Positions 42,151 to 51,576 of a stretch of DNA of 64,000 nt are shown one piece after another (the first letter of the stretch is position 1; the number at the start of each line of letters is the position of its first letter). A model generated the notes under the pieces. It saw nothing but the letters and a program-made list of their open reading frames with translations. It did not search any database and was not told the DNA's origin. Origin of the DNA: Nostoc sp. MS1 (GTDB lineage Bacteria > Cyanobacteriota > Cyanobacteriia > Cyanobacteriales > Nostocaceae); NCBI RefSeq assembly GCF_019976755.1, contig NZ_AP023441.1:4647501-4711500 (forward strand). Direction: 5' to 3'. The position numbers and the translations under genes were made by a program.

Positions 42151-42323
42151 GGTTATTTTCCCCTGCTTCCTCATCTCCCCACTCTCTAGTTAATTTCACT
42201 CACCGAGTTGATCCGAATGCCAAAAATTCATATTGCTTTGTATCCTGGTATTGGCATACTACAGACAGATGCCAAATAGTGCTAGCAGTGCGCCAACCAC
42301 CTCCAGCAATAAAAAATAAAGAT

Positions 42324-45300
42324 ATGATTAAGTCTTCTAAGCAAAACCCCAGCCCAAAAATCCTTCGTAGGAATCTATGGTTGCTGATTTTGACTCGCGG
42401 TGGTATTGCCATAGGCGGACTGTTAATCGTCGCTTTGATGGGGGGGATTTGGCGATTAAGGACTTTTGTACAAAAAGAGTTAACACCATTAGCGCAAGAG
42501 AGTCTGACTACAACCCTCAACCGTCCGGTAAAACTGGGGAGAGTTACGGGCTTTTCTCTGACAGGCGTACAGTTTGCGGCTTCATCTATCCCCGCCACAC
42601 CCACAGATCCAGATAAGGTAAAAGTCGATGCTGTGGAAGTAGATTTTAATCCATTGCTGTTAGTGTTTAATCGCCAGCTAAAACTAAATGTAACTTTAAT
42701 TAATCCTGATGTTTACGTTGAGCAAGATGAGAGAGGACGCTGGCTGACTACGAAGATAGCGCCACCAAGTCAACAGGCAGCGATTAAAACCGATTTAGAT
42801 AATATTTATTTCCGCAATGGTAAGTTGATGCTATTGCCCCAAGTAAGGACTTTAGCAGTGGGAAGTGGGGAGCCGGGAGTAGGAAATGTACAAGCTAAAT
42901 CTCCCTCATCTCCCTCATCTCTCCCATCACCTCTACCCCCCATAGGTTACTCACAAGTAAATGGCTCTGCTAAATTACTAGAAAAAAACCAGCTAATTAA
43001 TTTCAAAGCCATAGGTATAGCTGATAGTGGCGGCAAAATAGACGTTGAGGGACTAATGCGTCTTAAAACGATTGCGACTAATATGCAGTTGCGAGGGCAG
43101 GAATTGTTAGCTGCTGATGTTACTCGCTTAGTGAAGATACCTCTACGTTTAGAGACGGGTAGAGTTAATGGCGATTTGCGCATCCAGTTTACACCAGGCG
43201 AAAAGGCTTTATTGTACGGCAGTGCTGATTTGCAAAAGGTAACACTGTACATTCCCCGTACACCACAGGCGTTTAACAATACTCAAGGCAATCTTTACTT
43301 TCAAGGAACGGAAGTAAAATTAGAGAATATTTTTACCAACTACGGCAGCATTCCTGTAGTTGCGGCGGGAATTATCGATACTCAAGCAGGCTTTAGTTTA
43401 ACAGGGCGTGTTAATGCAGTGAGTGTTGCTGATGCTCAAAAAACACTTAAGCTCAAACTGCCTTTCCCCGTAGCTGGACAATTGCAAGCTAACTTGCAAG
43501 TAGTCGGTGCAGCAAATAATCCCATTCTTTCAGGTACAGTCAGTACGATAAATACTGCTCGGATTGATAAAGTTGATTTTCAAAGTGTTAGTAGTAAATT
43601 TGAGTTTTCGCCACAGGAACGCTTAGTTACTTTAAGCGATATTCAAGGGAAAACTACGGTAGGCGGAGTGGTTACAGGTGGCGGTAAAGTCTTGCTTGGG
43701 GAAAATCCGCAAGTGAATTTGAGTCTTACAGCGAGGAATATAGCTGGGGATGCGATCGCCAAACTCTACAATACAAATACCTCTGTTAAAATTGGTACTG
43801 TCGCCGCTACCGCCCAAGTCATAGGTGTGCCGACAAATGTAAAAACTTTTGTCAACTTTACAGCCCCTCAAGCAGCTTATCCCGCAACTGGTGAAGTAAT
43901 TGTCAGTGCTAATCGTAATTTTAACTTCCGTAATGTTACTCTGAGTGTCGGTGGTGGTACGGTACAGGGTTATGGCAGTTTTGCTAATGAACGTTGGCAA
44001 GCTGTAGCCCAAGCTAGTCGTGTGAGTTTAACACCTTTTGTTAACCAAAATCAGCTACAAAATATCTCCTTAGCTGGGGCGCAATTTAACGGACGTTTAA
44101 TTCTGTCGGGTACGGCTACACCCTTTCAAGTTGCCAGTATTCGCACACAAGGCGCAGGGGTACAAATTGGCGGTGGGACAGTTGCCGTCTCCAACATTCA
44201 ACTGCAAGATAAAGCCTTCGCTGCTAAGTTGGTTGCCAGTAATGTCAAACTGGCACGTATCTTAAAAAATGCGCCGCCAGCTTTGGCTAATCCCATCGCT
44301 GGAACATTCCAAGTGGCAGGGAATAGAGAAAACTTTAGTCTGAAAACCTTACAAGCTGTGGGTGATGCCCGTTTGAGTGTGGGTAAGGGAAATGTTAGCG
44401 CCTCAAATATTCAATTAGCGAATGGAGTGTATCAGGCACAAGTCCAAGCAAATAATGTACCTGTACAACGCCTGACAACCTTACCGCGTCAGTTCCAAGG
44501 CAATTTAACAGGGAAGTTTGCTGTGACTGGTTCTACTGAGTCCTTCAGTCCCCAATCAATTCAAGCAAGCGGTCAAGGGCGTTTAAATGTAGGCAGTGGT
44601 ACTATCACAGCCGCCAATATTCAATTAGCGAATGGTCGTTATCAGGCGCAATTGCAAGCAAATAACGTACCTATACAACGTTTAGCTGCTGTACCTCCCA
44701 AATTTCAGGGTAATTTGACTGGGCAATTCAATGTAGCTGGTTCTACTGCATCCTTCAGCCCCAAAACTATCCAAGCAAGCGGTCAAGGACGGCTGGATAT
44801 TGGTAGTGGTACGATTACCGCTACTAATATCCAATTAGCTAACGGTAACTATCAGGCGCAAGTCCAGGCGAATAACGTACCCGTGCAACGTTTAGCCACC
44901 GTACCACCACAGTTGCAAGGTAATTTAACTGGGCAATTAAATTTAGCGGGTTCTGCAACATCTTTTAGTCCCAAATCAATTCAAGGTAGTGGGCAAGGAC
45001 GGTTAGATATTGGTAATGGTACGATTACCGCTACCAATATCCGATTAGCTAACGGTAACTATCAGGCGCAAGTCCAAGCGAATAACATACCTGTGCAACG
45101 TTTAGCTACTGTACCACCCCAATTGCAGGGTAACTTGACTGGGCAATTAAATGTTGCTGGTTCTCTTACCTCCTTCAACCCCCAAAGCATCCAAGCTAGG
45201 GGTCAAGGGCAATTAAATATAGCAGGTGGAGGTGTAATTAATGCGTCGAATATCCAACTAGCCAAAGGTAGTTATCAGGCTGTAGTGGCGGCGGCTGGTG

Positions 45301-48300
45301 TGCAGTTAAACCAGTTTAATCAACGGTTGCGGGGTTTGTTTGGCGGTCAATTGCAACTAGCGGGTAATTTGGGTTCGACGCGACTAGCTGATGTGCGTGC
45401 GGCTGGTCAGGTACAATTATCACAAGGGCTTCCAGGTGTTGAGCGTCCTTTGAATGCTGCGATCGCCTGGAATGGTGAAAGGTTAACTATCCAACAAGCT
45501 ACAGCCCCAGGTTTAAGTGTTAGTGGTAATATCCTTGCCAATGCCAATAGACCAGGTATCCCCACAATTACCGCCCTTAATCTCAACGTCCAAGCCCAGG
45601 ACTTTAACCTGCAACAGTTACCCTTCACCTTACCAAATCAGGTTGCTGTCGCGGGTAGGGTAGATTTTAACGGTCAGGTAACAGGTAGATTACCCCAACC
45701 CAACGTCAACGGGCAATTTCTCCTCAAAGACTTAGTAGTAGAAAATATTGCTTTTGAACCATTGTTAACTGGCTATATTCAGTCAGCCCCAGGACAGGGC
45801 TTGAATTTTAATTTAGCAGGAAAAAGCGATCGCCTAGCTCTCAATTTAGATAGGAATAATCGCCCCCAATCCTTCCTGGTACAATGGCGAGAAGCATTAG
45901 CATCAGGTCAAGTACGGGGTGATGATTGGGCTGTGAAGGTTGCTAACTTCCCCCTACAAATTTTGAACTTGTCGCCACCGCCAAATCTGCGTTTGGGTTC
46001 TGGTAAAGTAGCTGGGGTAGCTACAGGGAATTTGCAGTTTAACCCACGTACCTTTGCTAGTACAGGAAATATTGCGATCGCTAATCCAGAAATTGGCAGA
46101 CTTAAAGGCAATAGTTTAGCTGCCCAGTTCCGCTACGGTAATGGTACTGCCACAATCTCTAATAGTGAATTTACCAAAGGCAAAAGTCGTTATGTCTTAG
46201 CTGGTAGCTTTGGGCAAACTCCTCAAGGCCCCCGCATCCAAGGTAAACTGAACGTTTCTCAAGGGGAAATTCAAGATGTACTCACAGTAGCGCAAATATT
46301 TGACTTGCAAGATTTTCAGCCTAATGGCGCTGAACCTAGCTATGGCAGTGCATCGGATCTCAAAACCTATCCTCAAGGTCTTCCTAACCAGCCTTTATAC
46401 GATCAAATTGACCGTTTTTCCGAAATTAACGCCTTAAATGATAAGCGTGAACAAGAACGGAATGCTTCGCCCATACCAGAATTAGCAGATTTGCGCGGAA
46501 CCTTTAACGCAGAAGTGGCTGTAGACAATACCACTGCCAACGGTTTAGCAGCACAATTCAATTTAAAAGGGCAGAACTTCACCTGGGGTAAGGAAAATGA
46601 ACAAAACCGTTTTTACCGTGCCGAAAATATCATTGCTGAAGGTAGTTTTGCCAATGGCGTTTTGCAATTACGACCTGTACGCATTGAATTACAGGATAAT
46701 AGTCTATTAGCTTTCACAGGTAATATTGGTGGGAATGAACAATCTGGTCAACTACGGGTTAATAATTTCCCCATAGAGTTACTCAACAACTTTGTTAACC
46801 TGCCAATTGGCATCACAGGAAAACTCAGTGGTTCAGCAGCTTTGGCTGGTAGTCCTGCTAACCCCCAAGCCAAAGGAGAATGGCAAATCACCGATGGCAC
46901 ACTCAACCAGAAACCCATCGAATCAGCCATAGCTAGTTTCAGTTATAGCAATGCTCGTTTAAACTTCGGTAGTACGGTAGCCATTGCTGGGCCGAAACCT
47001 GTGAATATTACAGGTAGTATTCCTTATCAGTTGCCTTTTGCCTCCGTCCCACCTGAGAGTGAGAATATTAGTTTGGATGTCAAAGTTGAGAATGAGGGAC
47101 TAGCACTGTTAAACCTGTTAACCAATCAGGTAGCTTTTGAAGGAGGTCAGGGTGAGGTAGACTTAACGGTACGGGGAACTAGACAGCAACCGGAAGTCAA
47201 TGGTATTGCCACTGTTAAAGATGCCACATTCTCGGCTCAAGCTCTACCAGAAAAAATCCAAAATGTGACAGGTAAGGTGCTGTTTAATTTTGACCAAATT
47301 TTAGTAGACAGTCTGCAAGGCAAATTTAGCCGTGGACAGGTGCAAGCATCTGGAGAGATTCCTATTTTTAATAGCGATCGCCTAGCTGAAAACAATCCCC
47401 TTACAGTCAACCTTGACCAATTAAAATTAAACCTCAAAGGCTTGTATCAAGGTGGTGCTAGTGGCAACCTCCAAATTACTGGTTCTGCCCTCAACCCCAA
47501 AATTGGCGGTAAGGTAAATTTATATGATGGTCAGGTATTACTTGCAGAATCTAGGGATAATCAACCTGCAAATACAGTTTCTAGTATCTCCCTAACAAAA
47601 TTTGATAAACAGAATACCAAAACCAGCCCCAATGCCAATACTAGTTTTAGTAATCTAGAACTGGAATTAGGTAATAATGTCCAAATTACCCGTCCACCCC
47701 TGCTCAGTTTCACCGCTAAAGGTAATCTGAGAGTTAACGGTTCTTTTGCCGACCCCATCCCTGTGGGTACAATCCAATTAACAAAAGGTGGGGTAAATTT
47801 ATTTACAACTCAGTTTAACTTGGCTCGTGGCTATGAGCATACCGCCACTTTTAGAGCCAATCAACCCCGTGATCCAGATTTAGATATCCAGTTACTGGCT
47901 AAAGTGCTAGAGGTTATCCCCAGCAATGATTTAAACCGAAATAATGCAGTAGGTTTGGGTGCTTTAGAAACTGTGCGAGTTGAAGCCAATATTAAAGGCC
48001 CAGCCAGTAGACTTAATGAAACTTTGGAATTGAGAAGTAGTCCATCACGTAGTCAAACTGAATTAGTAGCGCTTTTAGGTGGTGGATTTGTCGATACTCA
48101 AGGACGAGGAGATAGTACATTAGGTTTAATTAATATTGCTGGTTCAGCAGTTTTCGGTAACTTTCAATCTGCCTTTAACCAAATTGGTAATGCTTTTGGT
48201 TTAAGTGAACTCAGAGTATTCCCCACCGTTATTTCTGATAACCCAGATGCCAGTAACAACAGTGGTAGAAACAGTTCCAGTATAGAATTAGCAGCCGAAG

Positions 48301-48473
48301 CTGGCGTAGATATTTCTAACAAATTATCTATTTCTAGTATTAAAATCTTAACAGCAAATGACCCCTTCCAGTGGGGGATTAATTACCGCATCAATGATAA
48401 ATTCCGTGTACGTGCTTCAACTAATTTAGAAGATGATAGTCGTGCAGTAGTTGAGTTTCAAAGCAGATTTTAA
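42324..48473 (+). CDS. TamB-like translocation/assembly (AsmA/DUF490) protein, very large
   Basis: 2049 aa from ATG 42324; a GTG 15 codons upstream is less likely. A basic stretch and one membrane helix (ILTRGGIAIGGLLIVALMGG) anchor it in the inner membrane, and the remainder is a long periplasmic beta-taco: repeated LxVxGSxxxPxxxGxxxI strands (e.g. GKLSGSAALAGSPANPQAKG). The C-terminal TamB/DUF490 domain has LELGNNVQITRPPLLSFTAK, GTIQLTKGGVNLFTTQFNLA and the closing beta signature WGINYRINDKFRVRASTNL. TamB-type proteins bridge the envelope and aid outer-membrane protein or phospholipid traffic. Residues about 680-990 contain four to five 70-residue repeats. Monocistronic. Confidence 0.9.
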   Translation: MIKSSKQNPSPKILRRNLWLLILTRGGIAIGGLLIVALMGGIWRLRTFVQKELTPLAQESLTTTLNRPVKLGRVTGFSLTGVQFAASSIPATPTDPDKVKVDAVEVDFNPLLLVFNRQLKLNVTLINPDVYVEQDERGRWLTTKIAPPSQQAAIKTDLDNIYFRNGKLMLLPQVRTLAVGSGEPGVGNVQAKSPSSPSSLPSPLPPIGYSQVNGSAKLLEKNQLINFKAIGIADSGGKIDVEGLMRLKTIATNMQLRGQELLAADVTRLVKIPLRLETGRVNGDLRIQFTPGEKALLYGSADLQKVTLYIPRTPQAFNNTQGNLYFQGTEVKLENIFTNYGSIPVVAAGIIDTQAGFSLTGRVNAVSVADAQKTLKLKLPFPVAGQLQANLQVVGAANNPILSGTVSTINTARIDKVDFQSVSSKFEFSPQERLVTLSDIQGKTTVGGVVTGGGKVLLGENPQVNLSLTARNIAGDAIAKLYNTNTSVKIGTVAATAQVIGVPTNVKTFVNFTAPQAAYPATGEVIVSANRNFNFRNVTLSVGGGTVQGYGSFANERWQAVAQASRVSLTPFVNQNQLQNISLAGAQFNGRLILSGTATPFQVASIRTQGAGVQIGGGTVAVSNIQLQDKAFAAKLVASNVKLARILKNAPPALANPIAGTFQVAGNRENFSLKTLQAVGDARLSVGKGNVSASNIQLANGVYQAQVQANNVPVQRLTTLPRQFQGNLTGKFAVTGSTESFSPQSIQASGQGRLNVGSGTITAANIQLANGRYQAQLQANNVPIQRLAAVPPKFQGNLTGQFNVAGSTASFSPKTIQASGQGRLDIGSGTITATNIQLANGNYQAQVQANNVPVQRLATVPPQLQGNLTGQLNLAGSATSFSPKSIQGSGQGRLDIGNGTITATNIRLANGNYQAQVQANNIPVQRLATVPPQLQGNLTGQLNVAGSLTSFNPQSIQARGQGQLNIAGGGVINASNIQLAKGSYQAVVAAAGVQLNQFNQRLRGLFGGQLQLAGNLGSTRLADVRAAGQVQLSQGLPGVERPLNAAIAWNGERLTIQQATAPGLSVSGNILANANRPGIPTITALNLNVQAQDFNLQQLPFTLPNQVAVAGRVDFNGQVTGRLPQPNVNGQFLLKDLVVENIAFEPLLTGYIQSAPGQGLNFNLAGKSDRLALNLDRNNRPQSFLVQWREALASGQVRGDDWAVKVANFPLQILNLSPPPNLRLGSGKVAGVATGNLQFNPRTFASTGNIAIANPEIGRLKGNSLAAQFRYGNGTATISNSEFTKGKSRYVLAGSFGQTPQGPRIQGKLNVSQGEIQDVLTVAQIFDLQDFQPNGAEPSYGSASDLKTYPQGLPNQPLYDQIDRFSEINALNDKREQERNASPIPELADLRGTFNAEVAVDNTTANGLAAQFNLKGQNFTWGKENEQNRFYRAENIIAEGSFANGVLQLRPVRIELQDNSLLAFTGNIGGNEQSGQLRVNNFPIELLNNFVNLPIGITGKLSGSAALAGSPANPQAKGEWQITDGTLNQKPIESAIASFSYSNARLNFGSTVAIAGPKPVNITGSIPYQLPFASVPPESENISLDVKVENEGLALLNLLTNQVAFEGGQGEVDLTVRGTRQQPEVNGIATVKDATFSAQALPEKIQNVTGKVLFNFDQILVDSLQGKFSRGQVQASGEIPIFNSDRLAENNPLTVNLDQLKLNLKGLYQGGASGNLQITGSALNPKIGGKVNLYDGQVLLAESRDNQPANTVSSISLTKFDKQNTKTSPNANTSFSNLELELGNNVQITRPPLLSFTAKGNLRVNGSFADPIPVGTIQLTKGGVNLFTTQFNLARGYEHTATFRANQPRDPDLDIQLLAKVLEVIPSNDLNRNNAVGLGALETVRVEANIKGPASRLNETLELRSSPSRSQTELVALLGGGFVDTQGRGDSTLGLINIAGSAVFGNFQSAFNQIGNAFGLSELRVFPTVISDNPDASNNSGRNSSSIELAAEAGVDISNKLSISSIKILTANDPFQWGINYRINDKFRVRASTNLEDDSRAVVEFQSRF
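44367..45296. repeat. 210-bp in-frame repeat inside the TamB-like gene
   Basis: Four full units and one decayed unit of 70 codons (core NIQLANGNYQAQVQANNVPV and QGNLTGQLNVAGS), with starts near 44367, 44577, 44787, 44997 and 45207. Units 3 and 4 are nearly identical at DNA level. Confidence 0.85.
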
Positions 48474-48480
48474 AATTGGT

Positions 48481-48512
48481 AATTGGTAATTGATCTAAAA
48501 CAATTACCAATT
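48481..48512. terminator. 12-bp perfect hairpin between convergent genes
   Basis: AATTGGTAATTG (48481-48492) pairs with CAATTACCAATT (48501-48512) around an 8-nt loop, just after the TamB-like stop. It lacks a long U-tract but suits a bidirectional terminator with the opposing gene ending at 48572. Confidence 0.55.
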
Positions 48513-48571
48513 TGCCATTACCTATTACTAAATAAAGCAAGCATATTATCAGTAATTAGCCGAACTTGGTA

Positions 48572-49009
48572 TTAAGCCTTAGCGTATCTCTCAATTACCT
48601 GAGCGAAATCTGGTACAGCTTCCTCTACGTGTTGCTTGGCTGAACCACGAAATTTATCATAAGTTCCCCGCACAAGCTGGCGTTTTGAGTCTTTAACTCT
48701 GGCATCGGTGATGCTGAGTAATGCGTCAGCTGTGCGAGAACGATTCTCAACTAAATGCCCCACGGGGTCGCCTTTCTGTACACCCTCACTCCATATAGGA
48801 TCAAGCGCTTCAAAGCACTGTGGTAGGAGTTGTTCTACTACATTGGGGATATATCCAGGCTTGATTCCCTTTAAGGCTGCAAAGGCAGTTTTTAAGGCCA
48901 TTCCACTTAGACCTGACTTAGAAGCAAGCTGTCCATCTATCATACGGCAGCAATCATCTACAACCAAAGCCTTTTTCGCTGGGTTCAAGAGTCCATCACT
49001 AAGTCCCAT
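48572..49009 (-). CDS. Conserved hypothetical protein (possibly DUF6918)
   Basis: 145 aa from ATG 49009: the AGAGGAG ribosome site lies four bases upstream and inside the longer frame that begins at 49030, so the inner start is chosen. MGLSDGLLNPAKKALVVDDC, GLSGMALKTAFAALKGIKPG, YIPNVVEQLLPQCFEALDPI and TADALLSITDARVKDSKRQL form an all-helical soluble protein that I recall as DUF6918; the name is uncertain. Function unknown. Monocistronic, convergent with the TamB-like gene. Confidence 0.72.
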   Translation of the reverse strand: MGLSDGLLNPAKKALVVDDCCRMIDGQLASKSGLSGMALKTAFAALKGIKPGYIPNVVEQLLPQCFEALDPIWSEGVQKGDPVGHLVENRSRTADALLSITDARVKDSKRQLVRGTYDKFRGSAKQHVEEAVPDFAQVIERYAKA

Positions 49010-49321
49010 GTCACTCCTCTTTTGTATCAAAGTACTTGTACTTGATTTCCATACAATTATTTTTCCTGGTCAGCAGGAAATTACACAAAATAGTATCAGA
49101 AGTCATTAGTCATTAGTCCATATCAACAGTCAACAGTCAACTATACGTAAGCGGATTTTCTCAAGCGATTCGCATGAAATTTACTGTCCTGATCGCCCTT
49201 TTGGTAATGTGAAAGCTTGACTCTCAGCTAACACCCGGTATTCATCTGTGTCAGAAATCACTTGCTTAACCCCAGGAAATTTGCCAGAATATATCAGATT
49301 CCCCACCTCCAAGCTTAAAAT

Positions 49322-51034
49322 ATGCTAACGCCTGGTGTTATTCTGCGTAACCGCTATAAAATTATCTACATCCTGGGTAGTGGGGGATTTGGCGACACCT
49401 ATTTAGCAGTAGATTTAGACTTACCTAATCAACCCAAATGTGTAGTTAAACACCTCAAACCCAACCTTGACCCCGCCGTATTACAAGTAGTTAGAAGATT
49501 ATTTGACAGCGAAGCCCAAGTTTTATATCGGTTAGGCAATGATAGCGACCAAATACCCAGACTACTTGCCCACTTTGAAGAACAAGGCGAATTTTATCTA
49601 GTCCAAGAATTTGTAGATGGGGCAGACTTAAGCAAAGAAATCATACCCGGTAAAAAGTTAACCGAGCAAGAAGTTACGAAGCTATTACAAGAAATCCTAG
49701 CAATATTAGCAGTAGTTCACAAAAAGAACATCATCCACCGCGACATCAAACCGCAGAATATCATGCGTCGCCATCAAGACAGCAAGATAGTCCTGATTGA
49801 CTTTGGTGCAGTGAAAGAAATTAATACTTTGATGGTAAATAGCCAAGGTCAAACCAGTGTTAGTGTTGTCATTGGCACACATGGTTATATGCCAAGTGAA
49901 CAAGCAGTTGGACAACCAAAGCTATGCAGCGATGTCTATGCAGTAGGGATGTTAGCAATTTCTGCCTTGACAGGAATCCAACCCCACGAACTACCAAAAG
50001 ATCCTACTAATGGCGAGGTAATTTGGCTCAATTGGGCAAAGGTCAGCAAAAAACTGGCAGATATTTTAAATAAGATGGTGGCTTATGACTTTCGGGATAG
50101 ATATTTTTCAGCCGAGGAAGCGTTACAAGCAATTAAACCACCACAACGAGGACAAGCACCACTAAGAATTTTTAATACCCCCTCTTCGGTTTCTACTGAT
50201 AACTTACAAACCTTTCAATTTGAAACGGTGACAATAGATGCAAGAGGAAATATTACTAACCGCCGCAATCAGGAAGCAAAATATTTTGTCCAAGACTTAG
50301 GGAATGGTGTCACCTTGGAAATGGTAAAGATACCAGGGGGAACATTTACAATGGGTTCACCGGAAGGGGAAGCGGGACGGGGCACAAATGAAAGTCCCCA
50401 GCATCGGGTTACAGTTCCCGGTTTCTTCATAGGAAAATATGCAGTTACCCAAGCACAGTATCAAGCAATTATGGGGACAAATCCTGCTTATTTTAAAGGT
50501 GAAAAGCGACCTGTAGAAACAGTCAGTTGGGATGATGCGGTCAAGTTTTGCAAAAGATTGAGTCAGAAGGCAAAAAAAACCTACAGCTTACCTAGCGAAG
50601 CCGAATGGGAATATGCTTGTCGTGCAGGAACAAGCACACCGTTTTATTTTGGTGAAACCATTACCACAGATTTAATTAACTACGACAGTAATTTACCTTA
50701 TGGTGCTACACCCAAAGGTAAATATCGTCAGCAAACAACAGATGTAGGGAATTTTCCACCTAACGCTTTCGGTTTATACGATATGTGTGGCAATATATGG
50801 GAATGGTGTCAAGATGTCTATAATGAGAGTTACCAAAGCGCACCTATAGATGGTAGTGCGTGGCTAACTGGTAAAGATAATAACGTAAAGCTACTACGTG
50901 GCGGTAGTTGGAACAATATTACTTGGAATTGTCGTTCTGCCAATAGAAATAGGCTTGCGAACGCGGTTCGTAGCTATAGCGTTGGATTCCGCCTGGTGGC
51001 TATGGATATTTTAATTTTAAACCCCCCTTTTTAA
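49322..51034 (+). CDS. Ser/Thr protein kinase fused to an FGE-sulfatase/C-type-lectin-fold domain
   Basis: 570 aa. Hanks-type kinase at 1-265: GSGGFGDTYLAVD (P-loop), VVKHLKP (Lys), IIHRDIKPQNIM (catalytic loop), LIDFGAVKE (DFG) and GTHGYMPSEQ (activation segment). From about 325, the SUMF1/FGE-like domain: MVKIPGGTFTMGSPEGEAGR, GKYAVTQAQYQAIMGTNPAY, SLPSEAEWEYACRAGT, GLYDMCGNIWEWCQDVY and LLRGGSW. The region after RGGSW reads NNITWNCRSANRNRLAN and then AVRSYSVGFRLV; only one Cys remains of the pair used by true FGE, so this is probably a ligand-binding fold rather than a formylglycine enzyme. The end resembles variable regions of diversity-generating retroelements. The last codons run into a palindromic repeat. 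Confidence 0.9.
   Translation: MLTPGVILRNRYKIIYILGSGGFGDTYLAVDLDLPNQPKCVVKHLKPNLDPAVLQVVRRLFDSEAQVLYRLGNDSDQIPRLLAHFEEQGEFYLVQEFVDGADLSKEIIPGKKLTEQEVTKLLQEILAILAVVHKKNIIHRDIKPQNIMRRHQDSKIVLIDFGAVKEINTLMVNSQGQTSVSVVIGTHGYMPSEQAVGQPKLCSDVYAVGMLAISALTGIQPHELPKDPTNGEVIWLNWAKVSKKLADILNKMVAYDFRDRYFSAEEALQAIKPPQRGQAPLRIFNTPSSVSTDNLQTFQFETVTIDARGNITNRRNQEAKYFVQDLGNGVTLEMVKIPGGTFTMGSPEGEAGRGTNESPQHRVTVPGFFIGKYAVTQAQYQAIMGTNPAYFKGEKRPVETVSWDDAVKFCKRLSQKAKKTYSLPSEAEWEYACRAGTSTPFYFGETITTDLINYDSNLPYGATPKGKYRQQTTDVGNFPPNAFGLYDMCGNIWEWCQDVYNESYQSAPIDGSAWLTGKDNNVKLLRGGSWNNITWNCRSANRNRLANAVRSYSVGFRLVAMDILILNPPF
50898..51000 (+). other. Candidate DGR variable region at the end of the kinase gene
   Basis: Codons after GGC GGT AGT TGG fall mostly in the NNT/NNC classes expected if template AAT/AAC codons were mutated at adenines (AAC AAT ATT ACT, CTT, GTT, CGT, AGC, TAT, AGC), and the block closes with the conserved GTTGGATTCCGCCTGGTG that would serve as the invariant end. 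No reverse transcriptase, Avd or template repeat is in the window. Confidence 0.45.
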
Positions 51035-51069
51035 GCGAGGAAAACTTCTTAAAATACCCCTTAAAAAGG
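51026..51069. terminator. Hairpin overlapping the kinase stop codon
   Basis: CCTTTTTAAG (51026-51035) pairs perfectly with CTTAAAAAGG (51060-51069). This is the CCCCCTTTTTAAGGGGG-type interspersed repeat; the kinase's final residues (NPPF) and its TAA are read from it. Confidence 0.6.
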
Positions 51070-51238
51070 TCGATTTAGGTGGATATAAAAGTATTTGGTA
51101 CATTATTAAGGACTTTTCAAACATCCTGTAAATCCTGAATTAAGCGCACAAAAAATTCTTATAAGCTAGGATAAACATAAATCAGCAGTTAATTTTAATA
51201 GTTGCATTAGTACAAAATCGCAATATAGGAGAAAGAGC

Positions 51239-51511
51239 GTGCAAGCCATTCTTTTAAGCAGCGAAGAAGTCTGCAAACGAGCCAAAGCATTATATGACAA
51301 TAACATTCGTCAGCAGGTAGAGACAGAAGAAAATATCGGTAAAATAGTAATTATCGACATAGAAACAGGTGAATATGCAGTTGATAAAACAGGTATAGAA
51401 TCAGCCCGCTATTTACGTCAAAAAAAACCATTAGCTAGACTTTATGGGCTTCGCATTGGTTATAAATTCGCTGTTTCTTTCTGTGGTGATATGGAGCGTG
51501 ATGATCGGTGA
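51239..51511 (+). CDS. Antitoxin-like small protein, orphan
   Basis: 90 aa from a GTG with AGGAG seven bases upstream. QAILLSSEEVCKRAKALYDN, KIVIIDIETGEYAVDKTG and LARLYGLRIGYKFAVSFCGD match a small cyanobacterial family that I recall as normally followed, with overlap, by a clan-AA aspartic-protease-like gene. Here ATG ATC GGT GAT AAC TGA overlaps the end, i.e. only a five-codon trace of such a partner, so the partner seems lost. Role as antitoxin is inferred from that context, not shown. Confidence 0.65.
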   Translation: MQAILLSSEEVCKRAKALYDNNIRQQVETEENIGKIVIIDIETGEYAVDKTGIESARYLRQKKPLARLYGLRIGYKFAVSFCGDMERDDR

Positions 51512-51576
51512 TAACTGATATTGATTTTGAGTAGCTTCAGTAATATAACGATTTGCAGACACACCCAAATTCCATA

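Noticed and set aside
42279..42323. GTG start 15 codons upstream for the TamB-like gene
   Set aside because: The extra residues (AVRQPPPAIKNKD) precede the basic, membrane-anchor N-terminus and there is no ribosome site. The ATG at 42324 is preferred.
43632..44012. Minus-strand frame of 126 codons inside the TamB-like gene
   Set aside because: Antisense to a continuous beta-strand protein; no recognisable domain or start signal.
49322..51034. Active formylglycine-generating enzyme fused to the kinase
   Set aside because: The catalytic Cys pair of FGE is not complete: the residue after GGSW is Asn and only one Cys follows. A ligand-binding lectin-like fold is more likely.
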